A stretch of DNA of 37,696 bases from Micractinium sp. NFX-FRZ (taxonomy: Eukaryota; Chlorophyta; Trebouxiophyceae; Chlorellales; Chlorellaceae). The notes under the pieces were generated by a model that worked only from the letters and a program-made list of their open reading frames with translations, had not been told where the DNA came from and did not search any database. Positions 9,564-19,098 of this stretch are shown one piece after another (position 1 is the stretch's first letter; each line of letters opens with the position of its first letter). The DNA is taken from NCBI GenBank assembly GCA_029339195.1, contig JAPTJF010000550.1, positions 1 to 37,696 on the forward strand, given 5' to 3'. The translations under genes and the position numbers were made by a program.

Positions 9564-12500
9564 CTACTGCTCTGCTGGCTCCGCTCCGGCCGCTCCCCCC
9601 GCCTCCAGCTCAGCAGCAAACCTCTCCAGCCTCGCCTGCTGCTCCTCCTCGCTCTCCTGGATCTGCCAGGCAGGAAAGAGGGTGGAAGGGGCGGGATGGG
9701 CAGGTGGGCGGGGGTTACGCCGGTGGGCGGGCAGGTTGGGCTTGGGGTAGGGTGCCGGCATTGGAGTGCCATGCGCATGCTGAGGGGTGGGCAGGCAGGC
9801 GCGGGGCAGCCTACCCAGCCAGGCACCACCGCCCTCCTTCCTGCCAGCGCATCCCGCATGCACACCTGCCCCCTTGCCAACACCCAGACCCACACCAAAC
9901 CCCCACTGGAAAAACACATGCTGTACACGGTGCGGCCACCTGGCAGCCCACACCACCCACTGCTGGGCAGCAGGGCAGCGCACCTTGACATTGTAGTTGG
10001 TCCAGCCATCCCACTTGGCGGCCACCAGCTGCCGCCCGCCAAAGAAGCGCCCGTTCATCAGCCGCACACATTCGTCTGCAGGCTCTGCCGCCGTGAACTT
10101 GACAGAAACGATGCCCTCCGGGTGGCCGTGGAACACGCGCAGCTGCCCATAAGGGGGGAGGGGGCAGAGAGAGATGGGGTGTTGTGAGGAGGACCGCAGG
10201 GAGGTGCGGTTGGGGCGTTACCTAGTGCACAGGCAGTGTGACGGTATTAGGCGGGGGTGTTCAGCAGGCGAGCTGCTGATTGGCTAGCTACCCTCCGCCC
10301 AAACGCGCTGCATCCTCCCCCCCAGATGCCGCCCTGCGCCCTGAACTGTGTTCTCCTCCCCCCCACCACGCACACGCCTAGTCCGCCTTGCGCAGCTTGG
10401 CTCAACTCCATCCAACTGGGCCCTCGCCCCCACTCACGCCCTCCCACCCCCACCCATGCAACCGAAGCCAAACACACACGTCCACTCACCGCACACCCAT
10501 GCCTCCCAAATCTGCAACTGCACCCACCTTGTCCACCTTGCCCAGCTTGCCGCACTCCGACCGTATGTCCCCCTCCAGCTCCTCCTTGTAGAAAGGGTTC
10601 TCCAGGAACTCGTCCGGGCTGAACATGTTCTTCAGGATCACCGTGACCTGCGGCATACAAGGGACGGGGGTAGTGTTTAGAGGCGAGGCGCGAGGAGCGG
10701 GAAGGGCGTGGAGAGAGCAGCTGCTGGAAGGAAGGGCGGCGGAGCGAGCGGCGGCGGCGGGGCAGGAGCATGCTCGGCAATGCATGGTACACCCCTGCCT
10801 GGCCCCCAGCTGTTGCGGGTACAATAACAGGCGGCGCAGACCTGGCTTCGATTTGCACACCCATCGGTTGCCAGGCGCACCCCCTAGGAAACTTGCAGCT
10901 TTTTCACAGCTGCCCCAACCAACCACCACTACACATCTTGAAGGCGTGTGTGTCCACCCCACGCGCTACCCATGCACCCACCCGCAAGCGCCCCCGCCCC
11001 CGCCCACCTGCTGCGGCTTGAGCGTATCGTCAAATCCTCCCCACCCCAGTGCCCGCTTCTCCAGCTTCTCCAGCTTCTTCCTGGCTGCCTTCTTGTTGGC
11101 GGTGCGCGCCACAAACGCCTCCCCCTTCTGCTCAAACTTGGCCAGCGAGACGCTCATGGGGGGCAGGCCGTAGCGCAGCGGCGTGCCGTCCAGGATCTGC
11201 GTGGGAAGCAGAGGGGCCAAATGGCCAGTTTGGGTTTGCTGGAGTAAGGGTGGACTGCAAGATCATGGGAGCCATGCTGGCAGGTGAGGGGGGGGCTGCG
11301 TGGCGTCCGTATCTGTGGGGTAGCAGCAGGGGGGGCAGGGAGGGAAGCGGAGGGGGTGGCAGCGTGAGGTGTGCTGCCCTCGCATGATGTACGCCCCCGC
11401 CGCACCAGGCCCACGCAAACAGCAGCTTCACAGGGGTGTGACCAGACCCTCACCCGCCCTGGTTCCCGGCCCCACCACATCAGAACACACACACACACAC
11501 ACACCTGCAGAGCCAGGTCAACAGATGGCTCCTTCAAGTAGGTGACCAGACCGTCCCCCTTGGGCCGCCCCGTCTCCTTGTCGCGGTAAATCTTCACCCG
11601 CGGCCGACCCTGCAGGTTGCAGGCGGGCAGGGGTTGCGATGTTTGGGGGCAGGATGGGGGCGGCGGCGGCACAGGCACCCAGCTTGCACAGCAGGCACCG
11701 GCAATCCCTGGTCCCTGATGCAACGCCGCCACGCCGAGCCGGCACTGGATCAAACCAGCAGCGGCAAGGGACAGCTGGGCAGTCACATTAGCACGCACAG
11801 CATTCGTGGCGGCCACAGCACGCGGGCAACAGTACTGGTGGATTGTGGTATCAGGTGCCCCCATCCCCTGCTCACCTCCAGATCCTCTTTGATCACTCCG
11901 CACTTGCTGAACGTCTCAATCATTTCCGCCTCGGTCACGTCGTCCGGCAGCCCCGTCACATACACGTTTGTGTTGATCTTCAGGTCAAACCACGCCTGCT
12001 GCGCCGCCTGCCCCCGCGCCTTCTTCTTCTCCCGAGCCGTCTCCAGCGCCGCCGCCTGCACGCTGCGCTTGTCCCCAGCCCCGGCGGCTGCGCCGTTGTC
12101 GGCAGCGGGCGGCTGCGCGGCGCCGCCCTCTGCTGCTGCCGTTGGTGCCTGCTGCGCCTGCTGTGGCTGCTGCGGGGGGCGCCCGTCGCCAGCCCCCTCC
12201 TCCTCATCGATGTCTGGAAGGTCGGCGTACTGAAGGGGGAACAAGCAGAATGAGCACCAATATGGGTTGAGTTGGTGAGGGTGGCACACGAGGGTGGGCA
12301 GGATGGCAAGCAGGCAAACAGGCCGAGGGCTCCTCTCCTCACTTTCGTCCAGCAGGCTGGCATACTGCCAGCGGGCCAAGGGAGGCAGGGGCGAGGGCAG
12401 GAAGATGGGCAGGCAGACGGCAGATGGGTAGCACCCATCGCAGACTGCCTGCCTCATCGCACGCCCTAGCACACCTCGGCACAGCACACCGCGCCGCCTG

Positions 12501-13747
12501 CCACCTGCTCACACCCCTCCTTGCCTCCTGCCTGCCTAACTCAGCCAGCCTACACCCGCCCGCCCCGAAGCTGCCCCCACCCCACCCCACCAACCGCCCG
12601 CAGTCAAAGCTGCAGTTGACCCACTCCCGACCCCACCTCCGACAGCGGCTGGTCCCTCACAGACTATCCTCCAAATGTGCACACCAACCACCTCTCCTCC
12701 CCCGCCATCCAAAACCCCCTCCTCTTCCGTCTGGTCACCCTCCAACTCATTCCAAATTTCGACCCACCTTGGGCGGCGGCTGGTACTCGGGTATCTCCTC
12801 CTCATCCGGCACAAACACCATGTCCTCCTCATTGTAGGCGGGGGCGGGCGCCGCCGCCGCTGCTGCGCCCGCTGCGCCGCCCGCTGTGCCTGCTATGTCC
12901 TCTGGCATAAACTTGCGCAGCGCCGAGTCCCACACATAGATGGTGCCGTCGTCATCTTCAAACCGCCGCTCGTCGGGGGGCGGCGAAGCAGGGGCGTCGT
13001 CCTGCCCTCCGTCGCCAGCACCCACGTCGTCCGCTGCCGCCCCCTCGCCCTCTGCCTCGAGGGCGGAGATTTCTGACAGGAAGCCAGCGAGTGCCGGGTC
13101 GGCAGGCACGGCTGCTGCCGCTGCCGCTCTGGCGCCCTTGCGCCGCGGCGCCACGGGCGGAGTGGCTCCACTGCTGCCCCCGCCGCCGGCGCTATCTGCC
13201 GCCTGCTGCTGCTCCTGCTGCTGCGCGCCCGCCGTGGCCGACGCCGTCTCTGCTTCCGTGGGAGGCTGCTCCAGCGCTGCCTGCAGCTCTGCCAGCTCCT
13301 TTAGCGGCTTCCACTCACCCTGCCCCTCCCTCCAGAACAGCACATCGCCGCTTTGGAAGTAGGCTTGTTGGTTGAGGACTGCAAGCGGTATGTGCACAGC
13401 AGCAGCAGGGACGGGTGTGCGGGCAGTCGGCGGTGGTGGCGGCGAGATGCGCTGGCAGCCGGTGCAGCACCGAGCTTAATGCTGGCTGCTGGAACAGCCG
13501 CCTGTCGCCGTCATTAGATCCGCATACTCCCCACGAGTTGCATCTATCATTGGCACGAAGCGCAGGCTGGCAGCAGGGAGGTAGGTTTAGGTTTTAGGTG
13601 CGTCCACCTGCATCACGGCGCCGCCTCTTGTCCGCCCGCCCGCCCACAACTGCCTCACAGCTCACCCCGTAGGTAGAGCAGGGGAAAGGGTCCCTGCGAT
13701 GCTCCGTTGCCGTCTAAATAGTACCATCCCTCTTCGGGCACCGCCAT
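9564..13747 (-). CDS. HTATSF1: Tat-SF1/CUS2-like splicing factor (U2 snRNP-associated), GYF-like plus two RRMs
   Basis: Exons in transcript order: 13747-13666, 13378-12768, 12229-11876, 11609-11505, 11196-11008, 10647-10528, 10142-9984, 9662-9564; all join in frame, 572 aa. Residues 1-60 form a GYF-like module beginning MAVPEEGWYYLDGNGASQGP and continuing GDVLFWREGQGEWKPLKEL, as in plant Tat-SF1 homologues. An acidic Ala/Pro-rich linker follows, with DDGTIYVWDSALRKFMPED. RRM1 (about 318-400) starts NVYVTGLPDDVTEAEM; after it comes a Lys-rich helix. RRM2 (about 448-540) begins VTVILKNMFSPDEF and contains GRFFGGRQL, the R-x-F signature of U2AF-homology motifs that bind SF3B1 tryptophan ligands. 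A short Glu-rich tail ends the protein. The family helps load U2 snRNP at branch points. Start chosen because the GYF-like motif begins immediately after the first ATG. Introns 2, 4, 5 and 6 hold copies of neighbouring exon edges. Confidence 0.93.
10378..10410 (-). repeat. Decayed copy of Tat-SF1-like exon 6 3' edge
   Basis: On the minus strand this part of intron 6 matches the exon 6 end (10560-10528), which encodes CGKLGKVDK, at roughly 27 of 35 bases, including the shared cores CAAGCTG.GCAAGG.GGAC. The copy has a 1-nt insertion that destroys the frame. Offset about 150 nt. Confidence 0.75.
11396..11450 (-). repeat. Decayed copy of Tat-SF1-like exon 4 3' edge
   Basis: Minus-strand intron 4 contains GGTCTGGTCAC identical to exon 4 and then a diverging tail with shared TGAAG, CTGTT and CCTGG blocks. 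The exon reads GLVTYLKEPSVDLALQ; the copy begins GLVTP. Offset 104 nt. Confidence 0.7.
11485..11504. repeat. (AC)10/(GT)10 microsatellite forming a 5' splice site
   Basis: Ten AC units on the plus strand are GTGTGTGT... on the gene strand, beginning exactly at the donor of Tat-SF1-like intron 4, right after exon base 11505. The donor therefore has no normal GTRAG sequence. Confidence 0.9.
12331..12364 (-). repeat. Duplicate of Tat-SF1-like exon 3 5' edge with in-frame acceptor
   Basis: After a GGCAG on the minus strand, intron 2 reads YASLLDESEE in the frame of real exon 3, which starts YADLPDIDEE at 12229. Offset is exactly 135 nt and no stop lies between, so splicing here would insert 45 residues into the acidic linker. 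Confidence 0.75.
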
Positions 13748-14128
13748 CGCCGGCAAGCCGCTGTCTGCAAGCTGTCTGCAAGCTGGGGGGTGCTCCGGCA
13801 CGCTGAGGCCCACTTGTTGATATCTGCGCGATGTACCGTGTGCGATGATGAATGATCTGTGACCTCTGCGGGGCTGCCGAGACATGAAATGTTTGCAGAG
13901 CTGGCCGAGTTTCTTCCTCTGCAATGCGGCTCTCCAGGGCTCCCTGCAAGCCAAAAATGCTCCTGGTCAATTGAGGTTGAAGAAAACAGGGTTCCAGCGA
14001 AAGGTGAAACAGCACTGCAGCAGCAGGGCTTGGAGCAGACTGGCCGGTCGGCTCGGCGATACAGCTGGTCTCAGACCGAGTGAAAGCCAGGTTGCAACTC
14101 CTCTGACAGGAGGGACGACAGAGCAAAG
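13748..14128. promoter_or_regulatory. Bidirectional promoter region between Tat-SF1-like and PDIL5-4 genes
   Basis: Two genes start in opposite directions with only 381 bp between start codons, so the region must supply both 5' UTRs and promoters. It is visibly less GC-rich than surrounding coding DNA. No TATA box at a sensible position on either side could be singled out. Confidence 0.6.
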
Positions 14129-17100
14129 ATGGCACCCCGCGCACTTACTGTGAGCCTTTACCCCCTTTTGCGCCATCGGGAGCCTCCAGCAACTGTGGCA
14201 GTGCTGCCGGGTTCTGTGGGACCGCCGTATCTCCCAGATCAGTGGGGCTCGGTGTAGGCACATGTGGCAGGCCTCGACCCCCCTGCCTTGCTGCCACCCT
14301 GGTTCCTGTACCCTGCAATTCCGCATTCTCTGGGGGCGCAGCGCCGCATCCGATGGAGACCTCCGTGCGAATGCGCCCCTGCTGCCGCCGCCTGCTTGCC
14401 GCCACTCGTGCGGCGCCGCCACCAGCCCCTCTCACCCCTACCCCCCACCTCTATAACGTGCAGCGCCTCAAGTCGGTGGACTTCTACCGTAAGCTGCCCA
14501 CCGACCTGACGGAGGCGACGCTGTCGGGTGCCACCATCTCCATTGTGACCACCTTCATCATCCTGTTCCTCTTGGGAGCGGTGCGTGGGCGGGCAGCAGC
14601 CTGGCAGGCAACAGCAGCAGCAGTAGCACTGGGCGGCAGCAGCCAGTGGTAGCACTAGTATCCGGTGGCAGCGGCGCATATGGTGCCAGCACTGGGCGGC
14701 AGCAGCCAGTGGCAGCACTAGTATCCGGTGGCAGCGGCGCATATGGTGCCAGCAGCAGAGGCGCAAGTGCAGCTGCGGTGACAGTGAGTAGCGCTCAGGT
14801 GTGAGCCTGCGCACCGGGGCGGCAGCACACTACGCTGCTCACAGAGCAGCGCAGCGTGCGAGCAGTGCTGCATTCCTGGGAGCAAGCCATCCTGGGAGCA
14901 GCTGTGCCTCTTGTTCACAAGTCAACCAGCGATGCACTGTGCATGTCTTGTGTTGTTCAGGAGCTGTCGAGCTACATGACCACCCAGACGCGCACAGACA
15001 TGGTGGTGGACCGGTCGGCACACGGGGAGCTGCTGCGCATCAACTTCAACATCTCATTCCCCCAGGTCTGCTTGCTTGCTTGCCTGCCTGCTTGCCTGCC
15101 TGCCGGGGATGCAAGGTGTGTCTTTTCACCCGGGAACCGTTTCCGTAAGCGTCACCCCTGCCTCCCCTCGCTGACCTGCAGCTCTCCTGCGAGTTTGCCA
15201 CCCTGGATGTGTCGGACGCCATGGGCCTGGTGCGTAAGCTGTCGGCCTCGCCTCGGAGCGGGCATTGCGTGGCGGCAGGACAGCGGACGGCCTGCCTGCT
15301 CTGGTGCACCTGCCTGCCTGCGTGCCAGCCTGCTCCATGTTGCCAGCAAGCTAGCCTGGATGCTGCGGTTGCACCTGGCCTCCGCTGCTGCACGAGGCTG
15401 AGTATCCCCCTTGCCTTTTCTCCTTGCCTCCCACAGAAGCGGCTGAACTTGACCAAGACGGTGCGCAAGCAGCCGATAAACGAGCAGCTGGCCAAGGTGG
15501 GGGCTGCTGTGGAGGACAAGAAGCACCACGACCCAAAGTACGACGAGGAGCACCCGGTAAGGACGGCGGGTGGGTGGGAGGGAGGGAGGGAGTGGATAGG
15601 GGGATGAAGGTGTGAGGAGGAGGATGAAACCAAGCACCATAGCTTCAAGGAATGATGAAGAGGACCTGGTGAGTGGACGGGCAGGCCAGCCGTTGATCAG
15701 TCGGCAGTGTGTCATCGCCTCATAATTTCGGGCCGAGGTCAGCACGCGCCTTTGCTGGAATGGGCGCGCCTCTGCCACGTTCGATATGCATCATCAATAT
15801 GCCTCACCGGCGTTTCTTTGAAGTCCTTTTTCTTTCGTGTGCATCGTTATGTCTTCCCCCCTTGAAGGGCTTTCAGTATGAGGACGTCAACATCAGCACG
15901 CCGCTTACGGCGGAAACCTTTGACACCACCGCGGCGCAGTACGACGTGCTGATTGTCAACTTCTTTGCGCCTTGGTGCCCCTGGTGAGAGTGCACAGCAC
16001 GGCTGGGAAGCGTGGCGGGGAGGCAGGGGAGCACAAGCCTTTGTGTGCATGCCCATCTCCCAGCCGGCCCTGCTCGCATGTCGCCAGGTGGCGGACGGAG
16101 CCCTTGTCTTGGCAGCGCGCTTCCTCCGGCCGCCTCTGCCTCTTAGCACTGCCCCGCCGCCGCTGCCCCCTGCAGGTGCCAGCGCCTGGGTCCCACCTGG
16201 GAGGCGGTGACCGAGGACATCCACAACCGGTACCCTGAGTCTGACGGTCGCATCCGCATGGCCAAGGTGGACTGTACCGCCGAGGTGGACGTGTGCCGTA
16301 AGCACTACATCACCGCCTTCCCCTCCATCCGCATCTTCCGGCACGGATCAGGTGAGGCCTGCCTTCCGCTCTCTGTTTGGGGCTGGGCAGGGTGCTGGTG
16401 GGCCAGAGGATGTGGCGTGCGTGGGTGGCGGGTAGCGGGGCAATGGGGCCTGCAGGCACAGCGCGGCGCTGGCCTGGCAGTCCTGCCAGGGCTGGCGTGG
16501 GGCCAGCTTGCAGAGGGGAGGCAGCGCCGGTTGTGCCGCTGCGGCCGCTCCCTGGCCGGCGCCTCCTGCCCACCCACCTGCCCCCTTTCCCTCCTCACCT
16601 ACTGTTAATGCACCGCAGACGATGTGGTGCGGCTTGGGCACCACGAGCACGAGTCGTACTATGGGGACCGCACCAAGGAGGACCTCACCCGCATGGCCGA
16701 TGCGCTGGCTGAGAGCGCGGGGCAGCCGCACACCTACGTGCACGGCGTGGCCAAGGGGGCCAAGTCGGCGGGCTGCAACTTCTCGGGTGGGCGGGGTGAC
16801 GGGGCGGGCTCTGGGCTGGACGACGGCGGGGTGGCTGAGATGGGGCGCGCGGGCAAGTTTTCTATCAGCTGAGAAGCGGGCCGTGCATACCAGTGGGGCG
16901 AGTCATAGATCTCTAGAGGAGCGGATGAGCCGGCCTGAGGGTTGCGGCCTGCCCGCACCAGGCGCACGCCAGTACCTCTCGCCCCCCTCCCTCCTCCCCA
17001 TACTTCTTACCCTTCTCACGTGCCATCCTCACACCCGCCATTGCCTTCTCCGCCCTGCCTCCTCTGCAGGCTTTGTGCTGGTGAAGAAGGTGCCGGGCAC

Positions 17101-19098
17101 GCTTCACTTTGTGGCGCGCGCCCCCGGCCACTCCTTTGACTACCTCAACATGAACCTTAGCCACCAGGTGCACTACCTGTACTACGGCAACAAGCCCTCC
17201 CCGCGGTGAGCATGGATCAAAGTGAACGGCAGGGGTGTGAGTAGGGAGGTGCAGTCTGACCTGGACACCGCTGCGTGAGCTACCTCTTGTACGGCGACCA
17301 GCCCTCCTCGCAGTGTGCCAAGTATAAGGAGGCAGGGGCAGGCTGGAAGAGAGGAGCGGCCGGGCGGCGACAGGGCACGGCGTTGTGCAGCAGCCTGGGC
17401 GCTTGCGAGCAGCAGCTCAGGGCTGCATTTGACGGACTCCACTCCCGGCCCGCTTGGTTGGGCATAACTGCGGACATTATCTGCCCTCCCGCCACCCTGC
17501 ACCCTGCTCCCATGCCCCCACGCCCTCGCCCCCCCGCAGGCGGCGCAACATGCTGGCCCACATGCACCCGCTGGGGCTGACGGACGACTGGGCGGACAAG
17601 CTGCGGGGGCAGGCGTTTGTGAACGACGCAAACGGGGTGACGTACGAGCACTACATGCAGGTAGGGCCAGTACTAGGTGGCGTGCGTTTGCTCAGTGCTG
17701 TGCTGCCTTAAGAGGCGTGCCCTGGCTGGGCTGTGCCCGCCAGCGCTTCTTTTGTTGCCACACCTCTGTTGTTCTTCGGTGCTGTACTGCATTCTGTGGA
17801 ATGCGGTGGCCTGTGCCCCGGTCTGCCAGCTCATCGCATCACTTGCCATGTCTCACCCACCGCCCCAACCCCTCTGCCGCCCTGCAGGTGGTGCTGACCA
17901 CCATCGAGCCAAAGGGCCGCCCGGAGCTGCAGTTTGACGCCTACGAGTACACGGTGCAGAGCCACCAGTACACCGTGGGTGAGCCGCACAGTAAGTATCA
18001 ACCCCCACCCCCCATACCACGGGCCCAGCACTGTACTGCCCCTGCCCGCTGCCCGCCGCCGGCGCCCGCTGCCCCTGCCCGCCGCCAGTGTGCCATCCTG
18101 CTGCCTGACGTGCGCGCCTTTGCACCTGCCAACCGTGCACCAGCTGCCTGCGTGTCCTGCTGCTGCTGCTGCGCCTTGCGCTCTTTGCAGTTGCCGCCGC
18201 CACACGCGTGCCTGCCGCCCATGCATGAAGTGCAGTGTGTTTGGCGGCTGCCCTGCTACCAGCTCTGCCGACCTTTCGCTGCTGCGCCGTCGCGCGCTCT
18301 GCCTGCCCTGCGCCAGGGTCCCCCCCCTGCCTGGTTGCCCTGTTCTTTAAGCGTTCAACCGCTGTTATTACTTGCTGCGCAGGCGGCGGCGAGGACCACG
18401 CCAGCGCCAAGTTCACGTACAAGATGTCGCCCATCCAGGTGGGTGGGGCATTGACGTTGGTTACACCGTGGTTGAGTTGCTGTCTGAGCTGCTTTGTGGG
18501 TTTCAACTGCAAAGCCCAAGCAGGCGAGGGTTGCTGGGATGGCGTGCTGCGCTGCGCTGCCGCACGCTGTGCTCCAGTGTGCGCTCGAGCTAACATAGCC
18601 TGGACGCAGTGCAGCTGCACGGCATGCACCCCACCTATGCTGCACTGTCACGCACCCTGTGGATCAGCTCCGCCCCACCCTACCCCTGCCGTTGCTTCCA
18701 CCTCCTCCCCTTTGTCCCCCGCTATGCAGATTGTGGTGAGCGAGCAGCCCAAGCCGCTGTACAAGTTCCTCACAGCTGTCTGCGCAGTTATCGGTGGAGT
18801 GTTCACAGGTGGGTTTGGCGGGGGAAGCTGGGACAGGGGTTGTTGGCATGCGGGGCGGGCGGGGCGGTGTGATGCTTCAGGGCAATGTGCCAGTCACAGC
18901 CTGTCGGCACCCACTTTCAACCTGGGGCTGCACTCTTGAGACAGCTCAGCTATCCACCTTCGTGGCCTTTCACCAACCCACTCACCCGCCGGCTCGCTTC
19001 CCGTTCACTGGACCGTTGCAGTGGCGGGCATCCTCGACGGCATGGTGCACCAGGTGAACAGGATTGCCAAGAAGGTGGACCTGGGCAAGCAGGGCTGA
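14129..19098 (+). CDS. PDIL5-4: PDIL5-4-type protein disulfide isomerase fused to ERGIC/COPII-receptor domain
   Basis: Exons: 14129-14149, 14464-14580, 14961-15065, 15182-15229, 15437-15556, 15877-15983, 16176-16351, 16619-16786, 17070-17205, 17540-17660, 17888-17990, 18383-18438, 18730-18808, 19022-19098; 477 aa, the length of plant homologues. Layout: short cytosolic start with RLKSVDFYRKLPTDLTEATL (the ERGIC N-terminal signature), membrane helix about 26-46, lumenal ERGIC-N part, thioredoxin domain with FFAPWCPWC (C171, C174), then FPSIRIFRHGSDD and HHEHESYYGDR typical of this plant family, ERGIC-C domain, second membrane helix about 439-460, and a short cytosolic tail. Such proteins cycle between ER and Golgi and are thought to combine oxidative folding with cargo reception. 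Exon 1 is only 7 codons (MAPRALT) and is the least certain part. Exon 6 could instead begin at 15868 after GAAG, adding GFQ in frame; I preferred the CAG. Confidence 0.92.
14337..14379 (+). repeat. Possible copy of PDIL5-4 exon 2 5' edge
   Basis: GCGCAGCGCC followed by a diverging stretch (GATGGA, CTCCGT, TGCGCCC) parallels the acceptor and start of exon 2 (14459-14500: GTGCAGCGCC, GGTGGA, CTACCGT, GCTGCCC). Offset 122 nt. Weaker than the other cases. Confidence 0.4.
14625..14750 (+). repeat. 63-nt tandem repeat, two copies, in PDIL5-4 intron 2
   Basis: Units 14625-14687 and 14688-14750 differ at one base only (GGTAGC/GGCAGC). The unit contains ACTAGTATCCGG and GCGCATATGGTGCC. Near identity indicates a recent duplication. 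It lies mid-intron, far from both splice sites. Confidence 0.95.
15340..15380 (+). repeat. Decayed copy of PDIL5-4 exon 4 3' edge
   Basis: Intron 4 reads ASLDAAVAPGL where exon 4 ends ATLDVSDAMGL; nucleotides share TTGCCA, CCTGGATG and CCTGG blocks. Offset about 153 nt, with small insertions. Confidence 0.6.
15632..15668 (+). repeat. Decayed copy of PDIL5-4 exon 5 3' edge including donor
   Basis: Intron 5 repeats the end of exon 5 from AAGCACCA through the donor: exon KKHHDPKYDEEHP followed by GTAAGGACGG; copy TKHHSFK, then frameshifted to EED-like codons, followed by GTGAGTGGACGG. Donor offset 112 nt. The copy keeps a good donor but contains stops. Confidence 0.8.
17274..17312 (+). repeat. 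Decayed copy of PDIL5-4 exon 9 3' edge
   Basis: Intron 9 reads SYLLYGDQPSSQ against the exon 9 end VHYLYYGNKPSPR. The aligned donors are GTGAGC (17206, real) and GTGTGC (17313), 107 nt apart. Confidence 0.75.

Noticed and set aside
13583..13598. Telomere-like AGGTTTAGGTTTTAGG in Tat-SF1-like intron 1
   Set aside because: Only about two units long; such short matches occur by chance and there is no array.
15868..15876. Alternative acceptor GAAG for PDIL5-4 exon 6
   Set aside because: In frame and possible (adds GFQ), but almost every acceptor here is CAG, so 15877 was preferred.
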